Notes: generated by a model not told the origin, from the sequence alone. A DNA stretch of 64,000 nt from Metaphire vulgaris (GCA_018105865.1 CM030872.1:8820516-8884515); one strand, 5' to 3'. Shown: positions 1 through 16,398, counted from the stretch's first letter. Translations and numbers: made by a program.

Positions 1-7
1 TACTCAC

Positions 8-1148
8 TTTCGTCTTTAAACGATAATTTTCTTCAGACAAACTCTTCAACTTCGATTCAACTTCAATCTAATAATGCATATGAATAACTAACTCATTTAC
101 TAAAAAATTATATGGCTTCCAATCATGTATAAATCTACAAATGCAACAATTCCAAAAGAAACTATGGATCAATATGTGCATCAATCAATCAATCAATCAA
201 TCAGTCAATCAATAGGTCAATCAACTTGCATGGTGTCATTATCATAATGCCTAGGGCATCTGCTGATGGAATACAGAGCATACTATAAGCCAGATTACAG
301 GTCTAAGTCAGGCAAGAAAGGCAAAAATGAGCTACAAAAACTGTAACCATCATGTCCAAGTCTGTTTCCTCATCGGCAGTCGTCAGTTTCAGCTTATAAT
401 CTTCGATCAGAGATCTCTTGTTGCTGAGATCTTGCTCCAGTCGGTCATTACTAAGCAAAGAAAGACAGTTAATCAAAAACAGAGACATGAATACATCACT
501 AATAATCACAGTACTGTAAACATGTATCATTCAGTGACAAAAAGTTTCTTTGTTAACCATTTAGAAGCATTTTATAGCCCGAATAACACTTTAATAACAC
601 TTTCAAGGAAACAAAATACAAGACAGAGACATTGTAACAGTCTATTTGCTGCTTCATCTCCTTTAATTTAACTCTTTTTAAAATTAAGTTCATTTGGTGT
701 CCAAGATAAATTCAAACTATGCGACAAGTAGTGACTTCAATTTTCCAAACGCACTGAAAACACATAGCAGACATCTTTGGGGCTAAGCAATAATCTGCTA
801 AATGGAATAATAACATAAATCTGTTTAGGCCAACAACCTACTAGATCACAATATGCAAACAAAGAATAAGGACAACAAAAGAGACAACAATAAACACGAA
901 TGTAACAGTAAGAGCGCTACTACATGGCGTTGTACGGCGCTATAGAAGTCATCGAGAAAGATAACAGACAAAAGAATACAAAAGCAGAAGAATATCAACA
1001 ATGTCAAGATAACGAGAATGAATACGAGAAACATTTGAAGTGCAAACCATCACAGAAATTATCTTTAAATTTCAGACAAGATAACAATACAGAAGAAACA
1101 TCTAACTGTAAAAAATAAGAAAAAAATATAAGTAATAGCAGTAGTAGC

Positions 1149-1194
<46 letters not shown>

Positions 1195-1240
1195 ATAATA
1201 ATAGTAGTAGTAGTAGTAGTAGTAGTAGTGATAATAATAA

Positions 1241-1271
<31 letters not shown>

Positions 1272-4200
1272 TGTATTAATAGTAGTAGTAGTAGTTGTTG
1301 TTGTTGTAGTTGTAGTGGCAGTAGTAGTATGGAAGTTGTCAGTTTACCGCTGGGTTAACTGCAGTATTTTCTCCTGTTGCTTCTGGTTGTCTGATCTCAG
1401 TTGCTTTATGATTTCCAATTGTTTAGACAGAGCACCGGTTGAAGCCTACATGAACAGCGTAAAAATCAAAAGTCTCAAAGCACTGTAAGAAATTCACTCA
1501 GAAATACTAAGCAACAAAGATCATCATCGCAAATTTCCATTTAAAAAGTGTATAAGTTTAATAAATGCTTCAAATTATATTTTATATGATTAAACAATTA
1601 AACTTCTATATAACCAGCAATATAATCTTTTCACATAAGGCTACAACAGTTATTTCTATAATACAGGAAGGTGGAAAATGCTTGCATATAGTGGAAAACA
1701 GGGGAAAATTATGTGTTTAACAAAGTATTTATTCTCTGGACATTGCTGAAAAGCTATAAAAAGATCTGCTGTGCATAAAGATATTGGATTTTTATTGGTC
1801 AGTGTAGTGTCAATATTTTTCATATTTGAAGGAAATGAGCCAAGCTCTTTGGATGAAGGAAAAAGTCATAAACTGTAAAGATTTTGACTTTGACTTTATT
1901 TATTTCAATTTCAACTCAGAAATACATTTAAATGCTCGGTACATACATCGTTTCAAAAATGCATGATACTGTACGTATATTATTTTCACATACTTGATAT
2001 ATACATCATTTTGCACAAACAGAAGAAAAAATATACAGGGTTCATTTACAAAAGAAAGGATAACATTAATAAATTCAATGTATTTTAACAAAACAAAAAT
2101 TCATAAATTACCTTCAGTCTGTTGTGAAGGCTTGTCCATTCCTGATCTGATCGCCCAGAGCAACTACTTCCTTCGAATGTATATTCCGACATCTTTGTCT
2201 CCAGCGTCTCTTTTTCGGCTTTCAACCTGTCCACTTCTGCTGTCAACCTCTGCAAAAATATCCTGTTTAATAGTACTGGGATATGTTTCAGCACAGCATT
2301 GTGCAGTTTATTGCTTCAACCAACAGCTATAGAAAAACTTAACCATTAATTTAAGTTAATTCAGAAAATACATCAAAGCAATACCTAAGAAATGCAAACT
2401 CTCATTGAAACCAAGAATCGTAGCTTCAAGCCCAGAACTAATTTTACTACAACAGCAAAATTAAAATTGCAAAACTGAAAATTTTCGATTTATGTGACGA
2501 TGACAACGATGATGATGATGGTGATGATGATGATGCACTGCGAAAACAGTCATTCATTAGATTATGGATCCAACAGCAGTTTGGCTGATAACATGTTAAA
2601 CAAAACCAAATGAACACACACAATCGTTTGGCTTTCAAACCTGAGTAGCGAGTTTCCCAGATTGAATTTTCTGATTTGCATGGTTCAGCTGCTCCTGTAG
2701 ACTGTCCAGATCTTTCTTCTGCTTCTCAGAATTTGACACAGCAGTTTCCTTTGCCACCTTCAGAACGTCAACCTGACAGAACAATTAAATCCACCTTACA
2801 ATGCAATGTAATGTAATGTAAAAAAGGTACAGGTAGGTCCTGTACTCGAGTCCGAGCGTTGGGTTCCAGCGCTTATCTCCGGCCTGGGCAATCAGCGACG
2901 TAGGTGGTATAAGCCATCTCTGGGGGTAGGTTGCCATTACTTTCCCCAGACCCACGTTTTACCTCGCAGCTGAACGCTGCTCCTCAGTTTACCACCGCCC
3001 TCTAGCGAGTAAGGCTGAGTCGACCTTAGGGCTCCCACGGGACTTGAACCTACGACCTTCTGCTCCATCATCCAGCATTGTTACCACTCTTCTAACTTCC
3101 TTACAATGTAGCATTTGTATAGCACCAGTGGTGTGGTCAAGAGTGGTGGACGTCAGCTAATGAAACAGCAACAGTAACTAAACCGCTTGCTCAGAACCCT
3201 CTTGTAACTTAAAATTCATCGCGCGAACATACCTGACGCAGAAGTGACACGATTCTTTGCTTCAAGGAAGCGATCTTTTTAGATGACGAAGCACCAGGCA
3301 GATGAACCACAGCAGGCTTTTGTAATGGCTCGTTCATAGAAACAGAAGGCACTTCGTTTTCACCTGGCAGTGAAGAACAATAAAAACTTTACCATATCTG
3401 TTTGACCAGCACTATGCCAAGGCAAATCCACAAAAACAACAGTATCATGGATATAACCATTAAGTTAATTAAACAAATTCACAAACTGTTTATCCATAAA
3501 CAGTTTGTGAATATAAATATACAGTTTGTGAAACATAAACTGTTTATTCACAAACTGTTTATCCATTTTTCTGAACATTCTTTGAGAACTAATGACACAT
3601 CAGGAAAGAAAAAATGCAGTTAACCCTTTTGCCACGGCAATCTGTATAACCAATACATTATGAAGCAGAAATATCGACCTTACATTGACTGGACCCTCTT
3701 GCCTTTGGAATGCCTTTAACCCATCCATTCAGGAATCACTTCTTACTCCCTCGCCCCGTTCAATGCGAAAGCTAAAGTCTCACTACTTTACCATGCAACT
3801 CCAACGCCAGGAGCGTCTCTGAGTAGAAATAGAAGAGGTGCTATATAAAAGCTACATTACATTACGTTGCATTACAAAGGTTAAGACATAAGCTCAAGTT
3901 ACTGTATCGAATAAATTTAGAATATTTTAGCACCAACAATATCATTTACATCTAACTGGCTTCTGTCAACGAAACGTCACCACGAAACAAATTTCACTAA
4001 ATATCGCAAAAAATCAGGGAAAAAAACTGTCACTAACCTGCACTCTGTCTTGCAGAATTATTCTCATTTAGGAAACCCTTAGCTACAGACAAGACATACT
4101 GCTTAATCGCATGTTTCTGAAAAACATCATAACAAATACAAAGATTAATACCAGTGGAAGAGATTGGTTGTATAAATGTACACTCCATACTCCATACTAT

Positions 4201-5003
4201 ACTACTCCAGGAGTCCATAGGCTCAGCGCCTGTACGGAGAACTGAAGGGTCAGCGCCTTCAGTTTTACATAGCAAAGGCTGAATGAGGGCGGTTGCCAGC
4301 CTTTCCCTCGCCACCTTTCCTTCCACCGAGTTAACACCCGATGTACTCATTCACAGCGGAGTCGACTGGGGGCGCTTGGGACAGAAACAACCGAAAAGTT
4401 TCTGCCGCTGCCGGGAGTTGAACCACGGACCTCAAGATTGGCAGACCAGTGCGCTGACCACTGCTCCACCGCACACTCAGTGCTCGTTCATAATCAGTTC
4501 AGTGTCTCTCCACAACACAGACAGTTCTGGCTTTCAAACGAAACACAACGGTGCAGAAACACAAAGAAATACGCCCTACCTGACGAACTGTCAACGCCGG
4601 CTTCTTCCTTGCCACTGTCTTTCCATCGGGAAACCTTTTCCGATCGTCAAACTGCGTTGCTTCGTCGAGTGACAGGGAGTCGTTAGGCCGCAAATCGCGG
4701 ACAACCGAGCGACCAAACTTATTGGCGCTCGTCGATGATTGCGACACACTTAACGAAGTATTGCAGTCGGACTCCGAACTCTTGTCGGTACCGCTGCAAC
4801 AGAAATTCTGACATTGTCATCCAAATCCATTGACATGTCAGTAAAGACACTAGAAGCATTTAAACAAGAAGTGTATGTTCGTAGTTATCCAGAACATTGA
4901 TCATTGTCGGACATACTGTATTTTCAATTGTTAGGTGTCCTAGCAGTACTTGTACTATATGCCACTATACTGTAATCAGTTCATGATTATGATTATGACT
5001 ACA

Positions 5004-5061
<58 letters not shown>

Positions 5062-5481
5062 TACTTTACCCTGCAACTCCAATGCTAGGAGCGCCTCTTG
5101 AGTAGAAATAGAAGAGGCGCTATACAAATGTCACATTACATTACATTACATAACTGTCTAATATTTTTCTCTATTATCAAGCTAATGCCAAACAAGTTTG
5201 AAAGTTTAAAAGTCTACCTTTCAGACAGATTCTGCCATTCATTTTTCTCTTCGTTTCGATAAGTTCTTTGATGCAGATTAGATTTGGAAGTTTTCTGTTC
5301 AATAATTATTAATTTATCATTAATTATAAATAAGAATATAGTAATCTTCCTAGAATAGTCGTTATGTTACCAAGGGCTCAATAATGGCACACATGAAAAA
5401 TACCAATGGCTGAAAGTAATTAAAAATACAATGTTTTTCATAATTGGAATTACGTCTTTTAGATCTAGTCTTATCATATTT

Positions 5482-5523
<42 letters not shown>

Positions 5524-5872
5524 CATACATCCATCCATCCATCCATCCATCCATCCATACATCCATCCATCCATACATACATATATCTATTTATCTGTCT
5601 GTCTGTCTGTCTATCTATCTATACAGGACACTTTATAGAGTGCCGTAAACACGACAAGACCAAAGCGCCTTACAGCCAAATTTTAGATCTAACCTTAAGA
5701 CATACCTGTTTCACTTGGCCTATCGTCCTTAGAATGCTCCCCTCCTGATCTGAATGACCTTTCTGGCTTGACCTGGCTCTAACTCTAACTGGATAGATTT
5801 GGTGCGCCATCAGCTGATACCCTAGGGATTTATAAGCCGAGGCGCATTAGTTCCATTATGCGCCCAGAAATG

Positions 5873-5903
<31 letters not shown>

Positions 5904-6268
5904 AGTGATGCCACAGAAGTCAATTGAATGATTGATTGATTTGATTGATTGAATCCAAAAATCAAAGCAAAACCTGTCTTGTCGTCTGTGTTTTAACTGT
6001 TTTGCAAGACATCGTCCTCTTCCGTAACTTTCTGTGTAGGCTGCAATAAAACGTAAGTAGAAATAGAAATTTCAATCAGCAAATTCAATCAAATTACACT
6101 TCTTTATGCAGTCATTCCTAACCATGTAAGCATCATTGAAGAATAGTCAATTTCAATCATATTAGGCAATTGTGTCTTGACACATAATGCAAGTCTTCAA
6201 GTGATGATGATATGAAACTTCAAAATGTTGCCTCAAACAAGTGCTAGTCAAAATAACGGAATAGCTAT

Positions 6269-6328
<60 letters not shown>

Positions 6329-9300
6329 GTATATATATACATATATATATAATAGTCGTAGCCCATGGTAGACTGGTTTCAAAAAACACCAAGTAAAGCA
6401 ATATAACTGTTCGTTAACAATGCTAACAGTTCAGCACAATAATTGAGTTAAAGCAGTTCAGATGCATTTAACAAATCAAACACAAGTAGCAAATAGCTTG
6501 TTATCACAAAATAGAAGTATTAGATAACAATGGACCAGTCTCAATAACTGATAACATCATTGCCTGTTTTAAAACATGATCTAATGGGAGCAGTGGAATA
6601 GTGGTAGGAAACTTGCCACTCAACCAGAGGGTAGCTGGGTTCGAATCTGACCCTAGCCACTGCAAGCAGCACTAAGAAGGTTCAGAAAGAGCATGAAAGA
6701 AACTATGGTTATGGTACTTGACAACTTCTATAGTGCCATATGCAATAGCTCATTTGCATGAACTAAATAAATATTCATCTACTGAATTAAATTTTAGGTC
6801 AATCAATGGATATAAAACAATAAGTTAATAAATCAGAAGGATCAAAGATCGACCCATTTTTAAAAACAGACTGAAAACCATCATTTCGGGAGTCAGACCC
6901 TTTGTAAAGCGCCTTTGTCTTTGGCCCTGCTATGCTTACGGCGCTATATAAATAGTCCAGTATACATATATACATACATACATACATATACACATACAAT
7001 AATAAATGTTTAATTACTGTAATGTATCTTTTTCAAGAAGAGCAATTCTCCTCTTCTGTTGAGTATTTTGTCGTTGAAAGTCATCAAGCTCTCCTGCCAA
7101 CGTTCTACAAACACGCACAATCATTTATTTTATTTTATTGTTATATATGCTCGACACATTTCATTAGACAAATCAAACACAAGTGGGCAAATAGCTTGTT
7201 ACCACAAAATACAAGCATTAGATAACAATGGACCGTCTCTATAACTGATAACTTGATTGCCTGTTTTAAAACACGCTTTAAGGGGTGCGGTGGAATAGTG
7301 GGGTGGAATAGTGCTGGCTAGTGCCTCCCCCGTCTAAAACGGCTAAGTTTGGGGACAGGTCGGTCACACGGGGCAATCCAGAACTGTGGAACTCACTACC
7401 AGACTATGTTACAAACTCTGACTCTCTAGGACTTTTCCTAAGTAATCTTAAGAATAAATTTGATTGATTGACTGATTAAGACACACCTATTCACCATCGG
7501 TTATACGTAGTATTGTAAAGTGCTCTTGTCTTTGGCCATTTTTGCCATGCTTATTGCGCTATATAAATTGTCTAGTTATGGTAATAATAATAATAGTGGT
7601 AGAACTCTTGACACACAACCAGATGGTGGCTGGGTTCGAATCTGACCCTAGACACGAGTAAGTTGTTCACCTCTTACTATCTTACCACATAATTATGATT
7701 CTTCACTCTGTGAATGACTTAATGTGTGTTAATAACCAAGTAATAAATAATAATAATATCAAAATTCTAAATTTAAAAGGCCAAATTCTCTGTTAAAGCA
7801 CATTATAAGACCTGGCAAATATAAATCCTTATTCACAAACACAGATAACATAAGACAAACCCAATGTCCAGAAGGCAACCTTCGTAATAATTTGCAATCT
7901 CAGAACTTAAATGTTGTCAATTTATCTGTGAACCCTACAGGCAAAATATACAAGTCTATCATGTACATCACTCAAAATTGCAAAACTCCTGCTAAACATG
8001 GTCACCATAGGCACATTGTAAAGCATGTTTCTTGCCTGTGTATAAAACCAAATGCAGAGATGCGATTATCGCGTGCCAAAGCGTGCAAAGTTAAGCGCAA
8101 AATGTCGACTGATTTTGACGCCTCACCTGTTTTCAGCTTCGACGATTTCCAGATCTGCTCGCAACCGATCTTTTTCATCCAACAGCGCCGATAATTCAGA
8201 TTTGACTGTATCAATCTCGAAACACAATCACAGAAGCCTTAACCCCTTAACAGTGTATTTAACTGTAACTCAATGTGAAATGAACGGATATATCCGGGAT
8301 CCCCAGTTAAGTGGTTAAGAGGTAATGAAAAATTCAAATGTCAGCGTCTACAACTCATCTTAATAGCCGAGTTAATTAAAGACAGGCTCTTTCAAAGGTC
8401 AGAAATCAGGTCAGGTCTTGTCTTCGTCTTCCAGCTGTGTCCAGCTATCGACTTCTCCATGACATCTCTCCAAAGTTCTCTGTCCTTTACTATTTTTTCC
8501 AAAGTCATTTGGTGTCTTCTGTCAGTTTTTTCCATTAAGATTCAACCCTGCCATGTGCAGATCCTCTTCCAACCCGTCCAGAGGAGGCCCGGGCAATTTA
8601 CAGATTTAATGACCCTCAGTCTAAAAATCTCAATATGAATCTAAAGCACAAAAAGTAATTTACATAGGCCTGTTGTTTTGAGACCTTTCTAAGCAGAGGC
8701 CTGGACCAAGTGGCTGAGTTCACAGTTGTAGAAGTTGAAACCCTCTTAATTACACAAATCAATAGATTACATGTCTCTGTATGTATTTAAAATGTTGCCT
8801 ATATTGGTGCATGTTCAAGGTAGTCATTGCAATACATTTAGGGGTAACTTTTTTCTGCACGCTATGTAAAACAAGATAAACTTACTTGAGATCTAACTGT
8901 CGAAGCTTCTTCAGAAAACTTCCTGCTATCAGATTTAAATTTCTCTCTCTCAGCATCAAGAATGGCCATTTCTAAAATCAAAATATTACCACATACAGAA
9001 CTGCTACAATACATGCATACAGTTGAGACCAGCATCAAGCAAGCCTTGAAAAGCAACAAAGCTCATAGAAAGTGCAGACAAGTTTTATTCTTTGTTCTGC
9101 TTGAAGAATGCAACATGCATTTTTGTTAGGTAAAACTCATTCTTTCAATTTGGCATGTTTCGTAGCTCAGGGTGCTCACCGTACTTTGAGATTGTCAGAA
9201 CAAGATATGAAACAACAATCACTTGCCTAAGACTTCAACAATGAATACAAAAATGTAATTTGGGACATCAAGGAACCTTAAAGAACTGGTAAAAAGAATA

Positions 9301-9987
9301 CATTTTATTTAATTTCATACTTTTAAATTTCAGAGAAAAAAAACCAACCCAACAACATTAATCGACAAATCTTGACCCAAAGAGACAAAACAAAACCCAG
9401 AAACACAAAAGACATCAATAACAAAAAGAGACTTTGAATAAATTATTCAGGTATAAAATTTCTGCACAAAGCTACAACCTAAATTATACAACAGAACTTC
9501 ATTATAACAGACTCGGTTAGACCGTATACTCGATTGAAACATACCGCAATGTATGGTTCCGTGTGGTGCGCTACCGTATTGGATGGTATTGGATATAATG
9601 TACCTCGGATATAACATACTAGATTTTACAGACCCCCGCTAAGCGCATTATAATGAGGTTCTACTGTATTTTAAACTAAACATCATCTGAAATTAAGAAA
9701 GTGCAGTCTTGAATACCTTGTTGTTGCTGTTCCAGACAACACTTCAGTTCGTGTATTGTTGTTTCAGAGTTGGTCGACACTATTTTGAACGAGTCGTTTT
9801 CCTCAACAAGTCTCACACTAAATTGGAAAAACAAAGCATGTATCATAAGCAGCGGCAGTGGCGTCTTCCTTTGAACTGTTCACTGCAAAACTAAAAACGC
9901 ACCTGTTTCGCAATTCTTATGGAGATGGACTGTAAATCGCTCTTGCATATGGCCTTAAGTCATGTTACAGCGTTGGATAAATCAGCC

Positions 9988-10049
<62 letters not shown>

Positions 10050-13000
10050 GATATGTTAAAGGTTGAAAATGAAGATACTGTTTAATTAAATATAAAAACT
10101 CAACTAAAATCAACAAAAGAGAATATTCAACCTCAAAAATGTCTTTATCCAACCATAGATTATTATAACTGTCACATAAATAGAAACATTGCAGTAAGTT
10201 GCAATGTCACGCAGACAGAATGAAACCATTTGCGGCAAAATTCAGAAATTTTAAGCACAAAATATCTAAACAGATAAAAATACTTTATTATATATTACTG
10301 CCTATAGAACTGTTAAAAAGTAATAATGGGTCCTGGAAATGGAGAGAGAAGTGACAATATTCCTGGGTCCGAGAAATGTGAAGGGGCCCCTGCATTAGTC
10401 TGCATATCAAATGGTAATGTAAATATCAAATGGTAATGTAAATATCAAATGGTAATGTAAATAATGCATGTTTAAAGCGTGTTTTTAATGTTAAATTAAA
10501 GTCCATTTCTGATAAAAGCACAAACTGCAAAGTATACACGTGATTTCATCGAGTCAAGCTTAGGGGCCAATAAGCAAAATCACTTCCCGGGCCCCCAGGG
10601 GCGTGAACCACGGGGAAACTGCGGAAGACGGTACCCCAAATAATTAGTGAGGGGGTATAGTATCATTTATCCCCCCCCAATGCTTTGTGTCTCTTTGCTA
10701 CTTTAATGCTCTAAAAATGTCTGACAAGCAAAAAAATCACCACTAGATTTTCAACATATTTATGGGTAGGTTTACTTTGTTTTAAAAACGTCCTATACCC
10801 CAATGCCGATGGCAGGACTATGCCAATTCAGGACCCTGTTACGACTCCTGAGTGGTCCAAATTCAGAAAATCAGAAGATTCTCACTTCTCAGCTCTAACT
10901 GTCTTGTTTTCTCTCTTGAGTTGGTTCAACTCGTTCCAAACAGCGTCACAGTCCTCGTCCTGTAAAGACTTCTGAGGCAATTTCGGTTTCTTCTTTGACT
11001 TCAACGTCTGTGAAACTGCATTCAAGTTTGCTGGAGCTGATGACAAATACCTAAACCGAAGCACATCATAATAAGCAATTTGAAACATAAACATAAAACG
11101 CAACAAGGAAAATGGTCAGAAATATGTACCAAAAATATCAACATGTCATAATGTACATAATGTTGTCTGTACATGTCATAATGTACAGACAACTGACTCA
11201 AAACCTCATTTCAGGAACAGGGAGGTTCATGTTTGGGTACAATGAGAAGACTTTGAGAGTTGTGGACTAAAGAAATGATCAAACAGGGATAGAGCTAAGA
11301 GAATGGAGTAGAACTGACAGATATGATGGAACTGCACCAATAAGAGAAAGCTACAGCTCTCAAGAAACAAAACTAAAGACTTTTATAGCAAGACCTAACA
11401 TTAATTTGTTGTTTAACCGTTTTGCTACTATACCTTTCGGGGGTTCCTAAACCTAGACGTTTTCTGTGACCCTTCGGTTCAAAGGGTTACATAAATCAAT
11501 AATGTATGGCAGTCCAGAACGTGGCAGCGGTATTTAAACATATGGATAGACAGTTCTGTGTTGCAATTTCATTTTACCTATCTAATCTATCTAATCTAAT
11601 CTTAAACTTCTATAGCGCCACTTTCATAATGCGCAGAAGCATCAACCGATGGCACACCAAATCCAAATCACTAAAGATCCAGTACGGGGAAGGGTTGCCA
11701 TAGTAACGAAAGGCCTAGATCAGATAATACAGACAATATTCATACCCGACAGGGTCTTCGTGGAAAAGCTTCAGCTGTTTTTTCATAAGACGATTGCTGC
11801 TGAGAACACTGCGCAGTCTTTCCAAACGCCTTGAATGTGCAGTTCGAATCGCCTCCAATTCTTTATTCTGTTGTCCGTTTTACAAATCAAAACGTCAGAA
11901 AACCCTCACCGTATCGACCGTAAACAGTCAAAACAGTTCGCTACTAACAGCAGATGGAACATTACTGATAAGTGAAATGAAATTTTTAGGGTCACCTTCT
12001 TAACGATCAATTCGCGCATGTCGGCCATCTTTCGTTCAGCGGTTTCCAGTTTCTGTTGCCAGGCGGCGCTAGATGTCTCGACGGTTTCGTCCTCCGTCGA
12101 ATTTGATTCAGCCGTTTTCAAAGGATTCGTCAGAGGATGTTTTGCCCGCCTGCATTGCAAAAGCATTTCTCATGCGCAGTGAATTTTGTGCATAAGCAAT
12201 TACAACATCATCTGCCATCCAAATAATTTTCATGTAATGCAATGTAATGTGGAATTTGTATAGCGCCTCTTCTATTTCTACTCAGAGGCGCTCCTGGCAT
12301 TGGAGTCGCATGGTAAAGTAGTGAGACAAAATGCTTGAAAACTAAAACTATCTAGATTCACCATTCACTGAACAGAGAATACAATCCAACAGGATTCAAC
12401 ATTATCATTACTATTACAAGGCTGTTAACACACATTAAGTCATTATCATTATAATTATTATTACAAGGTTGTTAACACATGTTAGGTCATTCAATGCTAG
12501 GAGCGCCTCTGAGTAGAAATAGAAGAGGCGCTATACAAATGTCACATTACATTACATTACATTACATTCACAAAAGTGAAGAATCATACGTGTTGATGGT
12601 CACATTAAATAGATGGTCAATTGGTCACATTAAATTTTAAAGCTAAATCAACGGGGGGTTCTGATAATTGAAAAACTGAGGCAAAAACAAATTTCTCTCA
12701 AATAAGCATCTGCTCGCAATATTTTGAGTACTAACTCTAATTGCTCATAGAGTAAATTTTACTTAATAAAGCCATTTTCATTAGAAATACCCAGCTGCTT
12801 CGAGTGATCAAAAATTTAACAAAAACTGTTGGCAGGGCCAACGCCAGGCACCCGCAAAGTTCACTAATTCAGGGGGCCCGGCAGCCCCTGGGGCCTATCC
12901 AAAGAATAATTTTTTTTGTATTTACAGCCACATCCCCCCCCATACATATCCACCAGTTCTTGAAGGCCCGAGATATTTATTCTATGGGGCCCAGCACAGG

Positions 13001-13800
13001 TTAGAACCAGCCCTGATTGGTGGCAACACAAAACAAAATCTTCATCACCTTCTTTCCTCCAGTACTTTATCAAATTCAGTCTCAACTTCCTGTAGCTTAT
13101 CCCTCAGGTCGTTAATCACGGAAATCTGTTCAGCTATTGTCTAAAATACATGCACAAATCCTGCAGGTTTGATATATAATCCATAAGTTATCTAAAAGCA
13201 GAGAAGACAATCAAAGAGTGCATCAAGAATGCTAGCCTGTACATAAACACTAAAACTTATCCATAGATCCATAGATTGTCAATACAGAATTATCAACTAA
13301 ATAATTAATAATTATCACATAAAAATCTAATTGTTTACCGCCCTCCGTACAGTGAAAAATCATAAATCAACTCTATCTCAAAACGCTCACTGCTAATTCA
13401 AAGTTTAAACAAATGGCTTTCAACGCAGGAGAAATCTACTAAACCACATAGCATCCAGTTATTATTATTAACAGTAGCATTATTATTATTATTATTATTA
13501 TTATAAAATGATATAACACAATGCCATAAGCAAAAGCAAAGATAAAGGTAGGTCCTGTACTCGAGTCCTGCCCCATAAGCAAAACTACTGCAAATATAAC
13601 ATTCTACATAGACATAAATTTCATTAAAACTATTGTAATGTCAAAATGGAAATTAAATATTATAACCTACGTGCTTCTGTGATTCAATCTCATATGTAAA
13701 TGCTTCCTCCTGAGTTTGAATCTCTACAATTAAGAGAAGAAACTTAATAATTTCATTTCCTGTCACATGTAAATGCACTCATTCCATCATCATCAACATG

Positions 13801-13885
<85 letters not shown>

Positions 13886-16028
13886 AATTATGGGTTCATT
13901 GCCTGTTGGTGTATAATGCCATATGCACAGTTTTCTGTCATTCTTTCCTGTTCGTTGCTCTGTGACTCAGATCCTGTAAACTGCTTCCACACCATTCTTC
14001 AACATCATCACACCATTCCTTTTCTGAAGTCTTCCTTTCTTATTGACACCCTCCATTATTCCAAGCATTAGAGCCTTGACCTTTATGTCCTCTTTCATTT
14101 TGCACTAATGTATCCATAAATCAACCACTTGCTCATGGCCTATGCTTCACTAGGAGTGCAAAAGGCTGCATAAGAAGAAGAACAGCATGATGGAAACTTC
14201 AAATATGCTACACGTACAACTTTATGTGAGCACAGCTGTCCAAACTTAATCGTAAGTTGATAATTACAATGCAAAACATAAAACCGAACTATTCTATTCT
14301 AAGAAAACGAGTGTCAGTAAAACTGTTTTCATAAATGATTCATTATCGTCGCTAATGATTATGATTCATTATCGTCGCTAACATGACTAACGTTTCTGAG
14401 TGTCGTTGAGTCGCAATTCCAGCCGTTGATTTAGACCGGACTGTTCCCTCGAAAACTCAATCTCACTCCGATGCGCCTGCCACGCCTCGGACAATTCTCT
14501 TCTAAACAACAAGTTAAAAAGTACTTCATCTTGAAAGCAGAAATGAAAAACAATCAAATAGAGAGCAAAATGCCAAAATGGAATCTAATAATGCTAGTAA
14601 AGGTAAAGGTTGGTCCCGTATTCCAGTCCAAGCGTTGGGTTACGGCGCTTATCTCCGGCCTGGGCAATCAGTGACGTAGGTGGTATAAGCCATTAATCTG
14701 GGGTAGGTTGCCATTACTTTCCCCAGACCCATGCTTTACCTCACAGCTCAACACTGCTCCTCAGTTTACCACCGCCCACTAGCGAGTAAGGCTGAGTTGA
14801 CCTTAAGGCTCCTGCAGGGATCGAACCCGCGACCTTTTGCTCCATCGTCCAGCGTTGTTACCACTCTTCTAACTTCCCGCCCCAATAATGCTTGCACACC
14901 AGTTAAATACAGCAGATGCACTAAAAGCAATTATACATGTTATCAACATTATTCCAAGAAACATATATTTTATTTTGGACTGTGTGCACGTATGTGCATC
15001 TGTGTGCTTATGTGCATATATCTGGAAATTTAACCAGTAAGCAACAACATACTTTGGATCAATAAGCAATGGGAACTGCATATACTCGGTTCTGGCGGTT
15101 TAAGGGTTAACAGAACTCACCGGAGCTTTTCCAAATCGGCATTGCAAAAATCCACTTGTCTTTCTAGTCTGTGGATCTCATCTTCACACCGTTTAGAATT
15201 TTTCTCCATGACGCCCACCTATCAACAATTAGCAATAGTGGTTCTCAAACAGGTTAATGACTCCTAAACAACCTGAAATCATGCTCTCATTATTATTATT
15301 ATTATTATTATTATAAAAAAATCAAATAAAACGATAACAATTAACTAGAGGCTTAGGACAAAAACTAACACAACCACTCACACATAATTCGGAAAAGTAA
15401 TAAAAACGCAAAAAATAATTACCTCTCTGTTCAAAACAGAATTTCGTTCGTTCAATGAATCGTTAATTTTTTCTAGATTCTGAAATACATACCATACCAC
15501 CTCTCATTCAGTTCAATGCTAAAGACGAAGACTCATTTCTTATAAAGTGACTCCAAATTTGGGATCGCCTCCAATTAGAAATACAAGAGATGCAATACAA
15601 ATCCTACATTACATCATATTACACATTACATAGAAAATGATATAACTCTATGGTTGGTAAAGGTAGGCCCGTACTCAAATGAGCATAGGGTCCAGCGCTG
15701 ATCTCCATGTACTAGGCAAGCAGCAAAGCAGGTGGCCTATGTCATTAATCTAGAGTAGTTTGCCATTGTTTTCTCTAGACCCGCGTTTTGCCTTTGCAGC
15801 TTAATGACACAAGCCATCATAAAATAGCAACAAAAACGCTCACCGAGAGTTCATTACGAAGACAAAGTTCTGCTTTGGTGAGCTCCACGTTTCTTGACCG
15901 CAACAAAGCAAGTTCAGACTCTCTATTCATCAGCTGCTGTTTCAATTCTACAATAAAAGTGAGTTCACAATGTTACAAGTGCAACCAGTCTGTTCTAGCT
16001 CTAGCAATCTTCAAGAGAAACATAACTA

Positions 16029-16070
<42 letters not shown>

Positions 16071-16147
16071 TAAAAGTAGTAGTAGTAGTAGTAGTAGTAG
16101 TAATAATAATAAAATTAATAATAACAACAACAATAAAAATAATAGTA

Positions 16148-16205
<58 letters not shown>

Positions 16206-16314
16206 CAACAACAATAAAAGTAGTAGTAGTGTTTATGGTCTTGCTGTAATAAAATTAATAATAAACAACAATAATCCTTGTAATAGTAATAGTAATAGTA
16301 ATAGTAATAAGAAA

Positions 16315-16398
<84 letters not shown>

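Noticed and set aside
2824..3105. Possible tRNA genes suggested by GGTTCAAGTCC-type B boxes here and at several other sites
   Set aside because: No complete cloverleaf with paired acceptor stem. The sequences recur with long shared non-tRNA bodies, so they are tRNA-derived SINEs.
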